From Angiostrongylus vasorum (Eukaryota; Nematoda; Chromadorea; Rhabditida; Metastrongylidae), in contig JADANN010000392.1 of the NCBI GenBank assembly GCA_018806985.1, positions 496,001 through 560,000 on the forward strand: 64,000 nt of DNA, read 5' to 3'. This document shows, piece after piece, positions 1 to 10,984 of the stretch. The notes under the pieces are model-generated. The model saw only the letters and a program-made list of their open reading frames with translations, was not told the DNA's origin and searched no databases. Position 1 is the stretch's first letter. Each line of letters starts with the position of its first letter. A program made the translations under genes and the position numbers.

Positions 1-49
1 TACATACATTTATGTATTGCCCAACTGTAACATATACACATACGTATAC

Positions 50-80
<31 letters not shown>

Positions 81-260
81 TGTATGTATGTATGTATGTA
101 TGTATGTATGTATGTATGTATGTATGTATGTATGTATGTATGTATGTATGTATGTATGTATGTATGTATGTATGTATGTATGTATGTATGTATGTATGTA
201 TGTATGTATGTATGTATTTATGTATATATATATATATATATATACATATACATACATAGG
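1..260. repeat. (TATG)n microsatellite with (TA)n end
   Basis: A perfect TATG tandem runs from about 51 to 217, followed by a TA dinucleotide run at about 224-242. All open frames here (repeating Met-Tyr-Val-Cys) are artefacts of the tandem. It lies directly beside a short repeat at 263-375 that resembles the 3' end of RTE-type elements at 15.8 and 16.1 kb, so it may be a retroelement tail expanded by slippage. Confidence 0.95.
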
Positions 261-262
261 TT

Positions 263-375
263 GTTCTAGGCGGGTTCCAGCGATTCGATCGATGTCGCAC
301 GAGCGTTCGGAGACGTCAAGGATACTGTATATGGCGGAGTAGGAAGTGATGTCCTATCCTCATCTCTAGGTGAAC
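263..375 (-). mobile_element. retroelement 3' end fragment
   Basis: Read on the minus strand this resembles 15845-15945 and 16065-16180: each has a block like CCTATTAAGTCATC, then a block like GACCGAATCG and an end like CCTAGAACAC. The copy at 15845 directly follows RTE coding remains, so the block is probably an RTE 3' untranslated end. The tandem repeat lies on its 3' side, as expected for non-LTR elements with microsatellite tails. Confidence 0.45.
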
Positions 376-589
376 GGGTGTGTGTTTTATCTATTTTATG
401 TACTCATATGCATATGTACATATGTGTATATATGTATGTATTTATGTATGTATGTATTTATTGTCCAACTATAGTATATACACACGTACGTATACATACA
501 CACTGTTCGGAATTATTAGAAGAATGTTTTAGATGAGCCTAACTACTGCATGATATTTGAACCGCATACTGCCTTTTCTTTTCAACGCA

Positions 590-1801
590 AAGTCATTTTG
601 TTATAAACATTGGCTCAAACTGTTTGTATTTGAAAGGAAAGAGACTCAGAGCAGCGTAGGGGAAGCCAAGAAGTTGCTCGAGGACTACGAAAAGCATCTA
701 GAATGGATGGCTTCCATTTCTCCCGTATGGCCGATGGACGATATGTCAAAAGGTGACGTGGTTTCGTTTCTATTTCCGTTGTTCGTTTTCGTTTGAAAAA
801 ACGCACTAAATTATTTTCTTTTAGATTCTCAATTGTGGCTTGCAGCTCGCTCATTTACGAATGTCAACACTCGTCCGGTATCTTTGGAGATGACGACAAG
901 TGATTTGGACGCTAACGACATAGCGTTCTTGATAGAGTTATCGTCTTTAATTTTACTTATTTTCTACAGTGTTTTTAAATCATATGCGCATACGTATCTA
1001 CTGAAAATGGCGTCCCAAACGTAGCGGCACCACAAAGCCCTTCAGAATGAAATGTTTGGAGGAGTTTGGATCATCATTTCTTTTGCGTACACTTTTCTGT
1101 TTTCCGCGGTTCTTAAAACAAAGGATTTTAGAAAGGGTTTGACATGACTGGTGGCATTCCTCTACGGAGGACGAGTTTTCGTATAAAGTGCAAAAAATGC
1201 CGTGAAGAATTTGCAGTCACTGTTAAGGTAATGCATTTGGTACACTCTTCTTTCGCCTTTGAGTCTCACTTTGTTTAGGTCCCTCGCCAATGCGCAGAAG
1301 TCAGTACTCGGTCTTTGTACTGAGAATTCTCCCATTATGGGTGAAATTAGGTTCAAAGGATCTAAAAGGGTGGGAAATGAAGCGCGCTATCGAGTTACGA
1401 ACTGCATACAATTTTCTTCTAAACACTGCTTTAGAACCGCCGCATGAAGACGTCTCTTGTCTCTAAGTTTTTGCAAAGTTGAAAAAATACGGGCAGGAAC
1501 TAGGAATGCGCTTCATAGCTTTTTTTATTGCCATTCCACAATGGACCGCTGGCGTACTATACATATCTCCTACCACGATGAACCGCAAACGAATGGTGAA
1601 CGCGTAACGGTAATTTCTTTTCAAATAGTTCCTCTTTGACATTTTCTTATCTAAAAATTTTGTTGCGTCTATAATTTTTTCACACCGTTGCAGTTAAATC
1701 CTATTAGACCTCATTTTTTATCAGATTTCTTAACTTTGATTGTTTCGCAGCGCACTTATTCGGGTTTGCGCTCGATATGCGCACTGTTTGGCGTTGTTTA
1801 G
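590..1801 (+). CDS. multi-exon gene of unknown family (3' part)
   Basis: I do not recognise the protein. Exons fit by splice sites: to 752 (donor GTGACG; Lys/Glu-rich, with the peptide HLEWMASISPVWPMDD), 825-936, possibly 970-1020 (implied intron of only 33 bases), 1132-1227 (acceptor GATTTTAG, donor GTAATG), about 1279 or 1298 to 1350, about 1465-1609 (donor GTAATT) and a last exon 1751-1801 (acceptor TGTTTCGCAG, stop TAG). Exon 1132-1227 has a CxxC pair (KCKKCREEF), possibly half of a zinc site. The phase is 0 at the 1227 and 1609 junctions. The 5' end is not found and may lie left of the window. Exon existence is moderately supported; the exact joins, especially 970-1020 and 1279-1350, are tentative. 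Confidence 0.45.
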
Positions 1802-2534
1802 CCCCTACCACTATTAATTAGTCATTGATGGCCTAGATGACCAAGCCTTATAGTCTTCTGGTTTAAGTTATTTCTCCATGATTAAATTGCTTGAATCGTT
1901 AGCGCCTTGATATTCTTATAACAAAGACTCTAGCACATCGCTTACCGAGCGTATAGAATTATTCCACAATGTTATCTTAATTACGTTTGTCTCATTGTTT
2001 CTAAAGTTTAAAACCAAATTCGGTTCCAAGAGATTTTGACGGTAGGCATACAACATCGAACGTTGCTAGTGCATCGAAAGAAATCGTCTTGTTCTCCCGG
2101 ACGAAAACCCGCGTGCCCAATTGCTCTGCTGTTCGAAACACGAGTCTCGGCGAACAACAAGCGTCGAAATAGGTTTTATTCGGTCCAAAAGTACAGATTT
2201 TCGTCGTTGGGGGAATCGGAGACCTCGGTAACAACAAGGTCGAAATTCTGTATTTTTTATTCCTGTTTACAATATTAACTCTAAGCTAATATAAGTTTCA
2301 TCTGAGTTGGAAACCACAAATATTTTTTGGTCACGTATGACCAGAAAGTTCGTATAGTGAGATCTCATTTACATCACGAATGAGCTGAAATAAGTGTTTA
2401 TCGCGAACGCATTTGGATTAACATGCCCTTGTCTTAGGTTGTGATATTCTTAGCGTTATTCTGGTATTCACGATTACTAAACAGCATCTCATAGTAGGAG
2501 AAGACAGATTTGTAGCGAACCTGTAATACACTTG
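1802..2534. other. no recognisable gene
   Basis: AT-rich interval after the gene at 590-1801. A minus-strand open frame at 2001-2237 (78 codons) has no splice or domain support. Confidence 0.4.
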
Positions 2535-2920
2535 CTTTACTGGGATACTTGGATAGCCCGTCTTCACTGGTGCTGGGCCAGCATAATTCCGATTTTTTCG
2601 GAGTTTTGCCGGTTTAACCACAATGGTTCCCTGTAGTTCCGAGGTTAGCCTAGCCAAAGCCTGCTCCAGGTCCTCACCACCAGAAACAGTCGCCGCCGTT
2701 GTGGATCAGAGGGAGATTTGTCAGCATGCGACTAGTTTGTTACCAAGACGGTGTTGGATCTTGGTATTAGTTTACTCTTAGCTGGGCTTGGAAACACTGG
2801 ACATCTCATCGTGGGATACCCTGCTGGGGAAATGAATCTCTCCTCCTACGCTCTACATCGCAGCCCGACCTCCAGGAACACCTCCAAGCCACGATGAGGT
2901 GGTAAACCGTTAGGAAGAAC
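2535..2920 (+). repeat. family D repeat, diverged
   Basis: Diverged copy of the ~390 bp family D. It keeps the landmarks CCAGCATAAT, TGTGGATCAGAGGGAGATTT, GGTTTACTCTTAGCTGGG, CATCGCAGCCCGAC and ACGATGAGG. The CTTGATACTT units seen at the start of better copies are lost. Confidence 0.75.
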
Positions 2921-3199
2921 CTATTGTATATTCGCCAAAAAGTGGTTCATTGTGTAAACATCGGCAGCTAAACATTCCTGCAACGCTTGCTTTTTGTACA
3001 TTGATGTTGCTCAAAAATTCATGGCAGAAAATAAATAGCTAACGCGGAAAAAAATATTTGTTGGATGTGTTTAAGCTTCGATATTTCACACAAGGTGGAA
3101 AGCAAAGCTTGTCGAAGTAAAGTCCTCTACTTCCTATTGTTTAGACGACTGCGCACCATTAGAGGACGTGTATTAGTGTTTGCGTTAGTGGAGTGCTTA

Positions 3200-3475
3200 G
3201 AGGTGTGCTGCTATATAAACGCGGTCATTGGTTAGATCCCGCTCTCCGGGGTCACCACGGCTTCATTCCCTCGGGAGTGGACAAATTTGCAGCAGACTTA
3301 TCTGGAAGATGGCACCAGTGACTTCATACATCGGTAGGCCACCACTAGTCATTGTACAGGCCGGATATGCGCTCAGTCACGTCTAACGATATTCAGTGAA
3401 GTCAAATGCATAGTGCATACCTCAGAAGTTGATCAACCCTGAGAGCTTTGCCTATCCTGTGCATCACTAGCATTG
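3200..3475 (+). mobile_element. SINE-like family B, old copy
   Basis: Aligns by eye over its length to the better copies at 23946-24222 and 30127-30405, including the shared core (CTTATCTGGAAGAT here), CATCGGTAGGCCACC, and the 3' end around GATCAACCCTGAGAGCTTT. The tRNA-like head is decayed. Confidence 0.7.
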
Positions 3476-3654
3476 TTACTGTGATCATCTTCTGTATATT
3501 AAACCTGAAATGCTGCTTTTTGAAGTGTCTGTTTTCATCGATTCTTTCAAAGAAAGGAAATCGGTGCTTCCAGTACTTAACTATTTTCTTACGCTAAAAT
3601 CTTGTCCAGTGGTAAAGGACTTCCTACTAGGAAAGTAGTGGTGTATTTTTTTAC

Positions 3655-4045
3655 CTACTTACTTGATACTTGAACGGCTCGTCCTTACTAGTTGTGCGTG
3701 CCCCAGCATAATCTCTATTTTTCTGAGACTTGCTGGTTTAGCCATTGTGGTACCCTGGAATCGCGAGTTCAGCCTGGTCAAAGTCTGCCTCGCGTCGTCA
3801 CCATCACAGGCATTCGCAGCCCTTGTGGATCAGAGGGATATTTACCACCATGCGAGTTTGATACCAGGACGATGGTGGATTCTGGTATTGGTTTACTCTT
3901 AGCTAAGCTTCTGATGGAAACGCCGGACTCCTCAGCTTGAGAGATCCTGCTGGGGGGAGGAATACCCCCGTTGTACATCGCAGTCCGACACCCAGGAACA
4001 CCTCCCAGCCACAATGAGGCGGTAAACCGTTGGGAGGGGTATATT
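3655..4045 (+). repeat. family D repeat, near full length
   Basis: Starts with CTTGATACTTGAACGGCTCG and ends with ATGAGGCGGTAAACCGTTGGG. On the complementary strand the CAAGTAT units form a 3' microsatellite tail, which suggests a SINE-like element written on the minus strand. The 114-codon minus frame at 3778-4122 lies inside it and is a shadow. Confidence 0.8.
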
Positions 4046-4324
4046 TTTTTAGAGATTACAACTCTTGAACGAAAACATCGACTGTCGTTCGCATTGCTGA
4101 AGTGTCGTTTTTCCTTCATCACATTTGTTCATGTGATTTTCAGCCGTAAACATCCCTAATTTGATGCTATTTCTCTGTCAACGATACGAGTGGGAAGACG
4201 TAGTGTGTTAAAAAGATGTAGCACGCGTCAAAGGATGTTGACGCAAAACTAGATGAGGCTGCTATAAAAACCAGTATTCTCGTTTGGTAGTGCACCTAAA
4301 CGTTGTCATGGAGCTCTATTTCCT

Positions 4325-4455
4325 CTAACGTTTCTGTCATTGCCTTCTTTGGAGCGGCGATGATTCCATCTAGTCGGCTGTTCCTAGCAGGCTCTTTGTG
4401 GTCATCGCATCGAATCGAGGTCACTGGAGCGTTGGAGGACTGCATCTTAAGAAAT
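4325..4455 (+). repeat. family E repeat
   Basis: Resembles 26255-26395 (and mirror 47630-47770): TGCCTTCTTT, GTCATCGCATCGAATCGA, a CTGGAG block and an AAGAAATGATGTTGCT-like end occur in the same order. Class not determined. Confidence 0.55.
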
Positions 4456-4817
4456 GATGTTGCTTAGCATCCGCCATTTGATATTGGGTGTTCCTTGTTG
4501 TTGGAATGATGATTTAGCCAGGCAGTTCACCAGGATAGAAGACAGTTCTTGGTAGATTTCTATGTCTCCCATTTTCATGTTATTATGCTAAAAATCCATC
4601 TTCTAGTAGTTACAGTAAGATTAACCGGCATAAAGCAAAGCAGTTATAACACTGACTTTAACTTTTATAATAACGTTTTTTTTTGTTGATGGCGCATGCC
4701 ACCTGGTGCATCTTTTTGATGATTTTGTAAGAATCTTTAACTAAATATCTTTTCAAAGGTGACATGGAATAATTTTGCACTGTGTGTGTCTTTTGAATTT
4801 CGTGAGTGTTAATTTAG

Positions 4818-5007
4818 TACGTAATGCTGCAACATGAGGCCAGAAATCAGCAGGGAGTAACGTTCAGCGATGAACGGTCGGAGGTTACGTTTGAAGTGGA
4901 TGCAGTGAGTCTCTTCATTTACCGACAAACATTCCACCATTGGCTTTTTATAATGTCTTGATCTTTAGGAGGAAATGATTCCCTACATCCAAGACAAAGC
5001 GACCTGA
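4818..5007 (+). CDS. two terminal exons, unknown protein
   Basis: Exon 4818-4904 (acceptor AATTTAG, donor GTGAGT) and exon 4969-5007 (acceptor GATCTTTAG, stop TGA) join in phase 0. The peptide starts MLQHEARNQQ, contains SDERSEVTFEVDA and ends EEMIPYIQDKAT. The ATG is at 4824, six bases after the acceptor, so this is either a 39-residue protein trans-spliced at 4817 or the last two exons of a longer gene. No upstream exon was found within about 700 bases. Function unknown. Confidence 0.45.
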
Positions 5008-5953
5008 GTCCGATCTGCTAAATGTCATCTCCAAACTTCGTCGTAAAAAGAATACGAGGGGATTTTAAGATCACGAAGTGATAGGCCGTGCACGAAAGAC
5101 AGAGGAAGTGTTTTTTCTAGCAATATATCGAGTTGTTGTGTCACCGCTAAGACTCCTGCTTGTTTCTCCATCATTGGTTCACGTGGTAAATATGCGAGTG
5201 CAATTTTCGATGTTCTGTTTTTTTCGCTGTGACCCAGTGACCAACAGTGTATTGAAGTCACTTTTCATGCACTGCATGAATCAGCTATAAAATCGCCCGT
5301 GGATAAGAACGGAGTCCTTAAAATGTTGTCTGGGAATATATCAGAACAGCAAAACATCCAAAAAATGATTTAGGGAGGTTGGACAGCAACACTGCCGATT
5401 TCACCTCAAGAATTTCTTTCGATTATTTAATATCGGACTAAGCTTTCAAAAAATCGTATGGTCCTCAGCATGTTTAATATATTGTTGGCGTGGACGTTTT
5501 CCAGGGATTTCGAAAATCCCTTGTGAAGGTGCGTGTTCACTGGTCGTCACCACAGACAGACGTGAGCCTTGTGCACTAAGGGGAGTTTGCTGTATTGCTG
5601 TTAGGTTTCTTAGTCGCAATAGAGTCTCATCGCATTAATTTACTGTTAGCTGTGTTTCCGGAATGAAATGCAAAATTTCTTTTCGGTTTGAAAACACTTG
5701 CCTCTTCTAAAATAAAATTAAATAGTTGTGGGCTCTATGGATTCCACGTTATATCGCATTTCGCCAAACAACATCAAATTTCTGTATGAGAAGGTAAAGC
5801 GCTAACGCAATGGAATATACAACAGTAGTCACTAAAGGGTGCCATGGTAAACTATCAAAAACAGTCGCATAAAGAAAAGAAACTTTCTAGAATTGTCAAG
5901 ACGAGTCATGATGCCTCCGTCGTCCTCAATAAATCACCAATGAACATCTGTTC
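5008..5953. other. no recognisable gene
   Basis: Only frames under 80 codons without splice or motif support. No repeat of the families described here was recognised. Confidence 0.4.
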
Positions 5954-6230
5954 TTAAATAGATTTCACTACTGCCGAGATTTGCATTCGTTGTTGAGCTT
6001 CATCTAAATGAAACAACCAGTACTGTCTTCTCAAATGACGCCAAGAACACTTAGTGAAGTTGGCAAGACAACATAAGTATAAGGCGGTTTTTTATCGGCT
6101 CAAATTCTTGAAAATGAGGCTTTAAAATGACATAGTTGTCTTCGTTCTTACCTAGGCGACACTGCGTCACTAGAAGTGTGGACTTTAGCACATTTTCTAT
6201 TCGTTTCGTTGCTTCGCGATTGTCGTTCAT
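5954..6230 (-). CDS. small two-exon gene candidate
   Basis: Exon 1 is 6230-6152 with ATG at 6230 and donor GTAAGA. Exon 2 is 6003-5954 with acceptor CATTTAG and stop TAA. The split codon is G|AT. The result is a 42-residue helical, charged peptide (MNDNREATKRIENVLKS at the start, EAQQRMQISAVVKSI at the end). The 5' leader has an AG (CATCATCAG) about 20 bases before the ATG that could take a spliced leader. No family recognised. It could also be the 5' end of a longer gene using an internal donor in exon 2. Confidence 0.35.
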
Positions 6231-6950
6231 GGTGGTTGTGTGCTTGGAAACTGATGATGTCCTCGAGCCACATTTTGTGATCGTGTGATTGCTCCCATCT
6301 TTGGATGCAGATGGTTGACGTTAGCAAGGAGCACGTTCACCCGACGTTTGAGTAGTCGTATAAGAAGACATTATCACACCGTTGCAGCTCTAGCTCGTCT
6401 TACTTTTTGCTTATCTGTAATCTGCCATTTTCATACGACCGGCACATCTGTGCTTCTTCACGGATGTGTTTTCTGCATGATCTTGAACATGAGATTGGTT
6501 TTGAAGGTCGTAGTTGCGCATTCCCGCTAGAAGGTGTGGGTGCCAATAAGCTTCAGAGGACATCGTTTAAACGCCCTGTGATCGATGCGCTGGGTCATGA
6601 CCGTGGTTGAAGTGTTAGCCCACGCCTCTGCTGCAAAACACACCACCGGGAATGCTGCTGAGTTAAACAGGTGAGTGTAGGGTTTTTGCCTGTGCTAGTT
6701 GGTCGGTGGCTTCTTTGACACATGCAGTGCGGACCATGCTGCTCTCCTTTTTTTTCTAATTTCTGCTTCTTCTTATTCCATGTCCATTAAACGCTCAAGG
6801 TACATGCACGAGATAGTCTCTGAAATCGGCGAACGATCAAGTTCAATTAGTTCATTTTCGCAGCATGGGTTCTTCATGAACTAGGTTCTCGTCCTGTTTA
6901 TACGAAGGTTTGACCAGAGTTTTCGTCAATGCGTGTGCACTTTTGCTAGC
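6231..6950. other. no recognisable gene
   Basis: Frames at 6285-6530 and 6699-6884 have no splice or motif support. Confidence 0.35.
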
Positions 6951-6954
6951 GAGC

Positions 6955-7107
6955 GATCCCCCAGAAGGGTTTCGCAGACTGAGAAGGAGTCCGGAGTTTT
7001 GATCAGGTAGCCCAGCTAAGAGTAAACCAATACCAGGATCCACCACTGTCCTGGTATCAAACTAGTCCCATGGTGGCAAATCTCCCTCTGACCCACAAGA
7101 ACTCGAG
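6955..7107 (-). repeat. family D repeat, partial
   Basis: Reverse complement of the central part of family D: CTCCGGAGTTTTGATCAGG, CCAGCTAAGAGTAAACCAAT, CCTGGTATCAAAC and CAAATCTCCCTCTGA. It abuts the RTE fragment at 7110. Confidence 0.75.
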
Positions 7108-7109
7108 GC

Positions 7110-7575
7110 TCCAGGGGAAACACAGTGGATAAACCACCAAAAATCCGAAAAATGCAGAACATGCTAGTGCTAGCACAACCAGTGAGCGCGGGCTGTCTAA
7201 GTATCCATGTAAGTTACGATAAGAGTCGGCAAGAATTTCTTCGCGCCACGGGTCCACTCCTTTGGTCGACGAGCGCAGATGAGATCGCATTCGTTTCGAC
7301 GTTTTCAAACAGTTTCTCGTGATCGATAAGGGTCAGGAGAAGAGGAATATGTACTTCCGAAGGAATTCTACGACTCGTGACACGGCTTGGATGCAGTCCA
7401 TGCAAAAGAATCTCTGTTGGAATATTGCTTGTTTAACTGGATGTCCTTCATTTCCTCGATATGCGCGACAGGATAATTTTGTAAGGAGCTTGTAGAGTAC
7501 ATTCAACAAGCCTATCGGACGCCAGTTGCGAAAATCCTTCCCATCATCGTTCTCGCGCAGGATCACCGTGCAAGA
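7110..7575 (-). mobile_element. RTE-type retrotransposon fragment (RT fingers)
   Basis: Minus-strand remains of reverse transcriptase. Around 7560-7500 it reads DFRNWRPIGLLNVLYKLLTK, the NYRPI-LLSVLYK block of non-LTR RT. Further on it reads SRVVEFLRKY, LIDHEKLFENVETNAISSAL (the D-EKAFDSVE block) and VDQRSGPVARRN. The reading switches frame between 7405 and 7333, so it is a broken copy. Both the endonuclease and the FADD catalytic block are missing. The sequence differs from the copy at 36.1-37.2 kb and probably comes from another RTE subfamily. Confidence 0.75.
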
Positions 7576-9115
7576 CGCTCTCTACTCTAACAGTGTGAAA
7601 TTTTCTCCTACTGGAAGTATGATACCATATGAGTTACGAGAATTACATGTACATTGTAGCTGATCCACGAAAAAAAACTGCTTTTATATTACCGGGTTCT
7701 AGAGCTGTGTCTTTCATTATGCTTTCTCTCCCAACTCGAAATTCAGAGAAAAAGAATTCCAGATGGTTTTCTACAGTGGAGTGTTGTGGGTCTGGGATGT
7801 GGACTTTAGATTGAAAACGGTTGTAGAGAACTTTTGCATCAATAGTTCCATATCATTGCGGGAAGTTTTAGTGACCTAATATTCGTTCTCAGAGCGGACA
7901 GTAGCAGAACATTACCGACGCAATGATTGAGACGACATTTTTTTCAGACTACGTGATTTTTGAGCTACTTTTAACAACCTTTTCTGCCAATGCCAATGTA
8001 AGTCTTTCTGCGAAGATGTTCTACAGCTGCCATTTATTACCAGCCTTGCCATACGTGTTGGAGCAGGTTCAGACCCATTTCTTTTCTCCTTTCGAACAAC
8101 TGCTTAACCGTAATGGAGATGAGATGTGATTTCCTTGCTTTTAATGAGCTGAGGCGAATTCAGCACGGTTTCTAAGTTCTTCGACAAGCAGCTCGTAGTC
8201 TTCGTTTATTTTTTCCTTAATTAGCCAGTAACGCTTGAATAAAATTTTATTCACAGTGCCCTCATCATATACAGGCTGACTCCTTCTCCTTGGTGAATGA
8301 CGCGAATTCTTTCTAGTTTACAGCTGAAACAATTCTTCGTGTCAAGAAGGCGGTGATTGGAACCAGAGCAAATTATTGAAACTATAAATGTGCCGGTCAG
8401 GCATCACTTATTTGTATTTCTTTTCCAGAATTAACACTATACCTATTCGCTTTGCAGGGTTAAAACGAAGCTTCCGTTCCTAGTGAATTAACGAGTGGCC
8501 GAATGAGATAAATTCTATTAAGCCGACAGTTACCAGTTTAGTTTGTTCCACTGGGTGTATTTCTACCATTAGAAGTCGTTAAACGTGGCAGAACGATTTC
8601 GATTCTTAGGATCGGGAACTAGAAAGGGACTGTCATTTTTCTGCAAGAAAACTTTAAATAATGATCTTAGGTAGCAGTACTGGCTGAAATATGGGAACAA
8701 ATGTGAAACCAACGATGATGTTCTAATGATTCCTCCATGCAAAATCCAACGTGCTACTTCGCTCGTGAAGAGCAGCACTGCACATTTTCTGGACGGAAAT
8801 GTATTTGAACACCTGAAGGATATAACTACAGCATTTAACGCATGGGCTCAGCATTTTACACGTTATCTATATGAATTCGCTTCTACAGCTTAATAAAGAT
8901 ATAGCAGAACCATGTTGTTGGGTACCGTACTAGGCGAATGCCGGTGGATTTCTACAACACTTATAAAGATGTTCATGAGATAAGGATTTCTTTTAGATGC
9001 TTCATTTATAGTAAACAGAAAAATATATCCTAATGCTGAAGCCGTCTGGATCGGAAAGTCAACGGAAGAAATCACATGGATCTAGAGCTCAACGTGGGAA
9101 ACGCGCACAATTTTT
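7576..9115. other. no recognisable gene
   Basis: AT-rich interval with only short frames (7629-7814, 7923-8129, 8569-8778 minus, 8890-9075 minus) and no splice, domain or repeat support. Confidence 0.35.
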
Positions 9116-9119
9116 CTAC

Positions 9120-9440
9120 CTCGGAAGCTTCCTTACGTAACCGAAACTTCGAAAACATGGATGCCACATAATTAAAGATTATTCAGAATCATTAAACGCG
9201 TTACAGGGCAAGGGCCGCATTACGCCGCATCAGGTAGAACAGAAGAAATATGTAGCCCCAGTTAATATCAGCGACCAAATGTGAGACCCGTTATCACACA
9301 CTTCATGCCGTGAAAAATTAGTTGGGTCGGGTAAACCGTGTGTCTCAAGAATAACCGCTGCAGAAGCTCCGTTAGCCACCGAGCCCTACGTGACACCAAG
9401 TGCACATCAGGAAAACCGCTGAACAGGTTGTATTTCTCAA
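9120..9440 (+). mobile_element. decayed RTE 3' coding fragment
   Basis: Plus-strand frames read FYLGS, then KISWVG, then NNRCRSSVSHRALRDTKCTS. This matches, residue by residue with decay, the RTE C-terminal pattern YLGR / SKIRWAG / DNRWTRAVSDW-PRD-KRT-GRPPTR. It has several stops and shifts and ends near 9440. Confidence 0.45.
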
Positions 9441-9894
9441 TGGATCCTGTATAAAAATAATGTGATCTACTTCGTACTCCTCAAGACAACAGAATTGAAT
9501 GGATTAATCTGACCTTCGAAACGAAAAAAGTAGAGACTATGCTAACGCCTATATCGATCACTCTGTGAGCTCTTTACTGAAGGCATTAGTCGACATTGCT
9601 TGCAATTTTTGCACGAGCGCTAAACAAAATCTCTTCATGGTTTCAATTTCATTGCAACTGTGGCCAGCAGTACTCTGTAAATATCCCAACTAAAACAAAC
9701 CACTACTGTAATTCACTACTTTTCTGGAAGAAACTAGTGCAAACTTGGCAAACTCTCCCCATATTGAGAGAGAATGGTGGATGGTGACGATAACGAGGTG
9801 GAAACCACCTTTTAAAGATATCTGAGAATTCAAGCAAAAAGAAAGAAAGCTGTTCAAAACAGCAAAACAGTCTACATTACCTGTCGTCCCCTTT

Positions 9895-10350
9895 ATAGTC
9901 CAGTGCGTCGAGCTGGCGTAAGGAAGTCTTCCATTTTTTCAGTGTCGCGTGCAAGAGTAGCCCAGCACGCCCTGCTCTCTCTAGGAACTTTTTTCACCAT
10001 CATATTTTTCTTCTAGGGTTTTCGTAAAGAACTCAAAGAACTCTGAGCACCGGTTCGCTGCTCTTCTTGCGGTACGTTTGATATTCCGAGGAACCCATCC
10101 ACTAACAGCTCTTGTCCATCGGTTGTCGTTCAATGCATTTTACCTGTCCGGCACACCGTATCTTCGACAGCTTGGTGTTTAGAAAGGAGTCTTCGGATTC
10201 TGACCGTTGACGTAGAGCGCAGCTTCGCATTTCCTTCCCTCATGTACATGACACGGGATATTTCTAACATGGTCTTTCGACTGCAGGTTCTATAACGCAT
10301 AGTGGTCTTTCATCGTGCTTACATAGCGAGCAGGTTTCGGACGCATACAT
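9895..10350 (-). mobile_element. RTE 3' coding fragment
   Basis: On the minus strand the frame carries NDNRWTRAVSGWVPRNIKRT followed by a Cys-Ser-Glu-Phe-Phe stretch, the conserved C-terminus of nematode RTE proteins, then a tail with a Gly-Tyr-Ser-Cys-Thr-Arg-His motif. Upstream parts are frameshifted. It is 5'-truncated. Confidence 0.7.
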
Positions 10351-10397
10351 TTAGCCAGGAAGTAACCTGGAGTCGAGAAGGTGGGCACAGAGTCGGG

Positions 10398-10535
10398 TGT
10401 TGTATAATATATAAATATAATATATAATTATATAACATATAATGTAATACACAATATAATATGCATACGTTATGTAAATGGGATATATAATAGTATAATA
10501 CATATAAATACATTAAAATATATATACACGCATAT
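10398..10535. repeat. AT-rich low-complexity tract
   Basis: Repeated TATAATATATA-type units over about 140 bases, placed just upstream (minus sense) of the RTE fragment at 9895-10350. Confidence 0.8.
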
Positions 10536-10984
10536 CCACGGATCTCCCTCATATGAGGGTTCTTGGATATGTCGCGATGCTACGTGGCTGGACGCCGGGT
10601 GGTGCATAGGAAGTCAGTCGCGGACCAAGGCGATCTTTGTTTCTCTGAGACCTATGCGGATCTAGGAAATGGACTCACTGTTTCTGCTGTGCCGATTTGG
10701 CACATACCTTCCGTATTTACGAAGACACATTCGTACATGCGTACTTGAGTGTGTTCTCGTTTATGCGGATTGTAATCTAAAAGTCAGGAGGCCAAAAGTT
10801 TGCAATTAGGTGAAGGTAAGTATATGCGAGGAGGTTAGGAATCGCCTAGGTTAGATAAGCTCCGTGTACACTCCGGGAGAGACTGGAAAGTAACCCTTTA
10901 GTGCACCTAGCTCCCACGTTTAGATCCCCCGCAGATTGTATGTAGGTATCAAAAAAACTAAAAACAGTAAAAGAAACGGGCCTC

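Noticed and set aside
10..342. Four overlapping frames of Met-Tyr-Val-Cys or Tyr-Ile-His repeats.
   Set aside because: Translations of the TATG tandem with no other support.
3692..4122. Frames at 3663-3940 and 3778-4122, and the 128-151 codon frames at 33120-33684.
   Set aside because: All fall inside family D repeats and recur with each copy.
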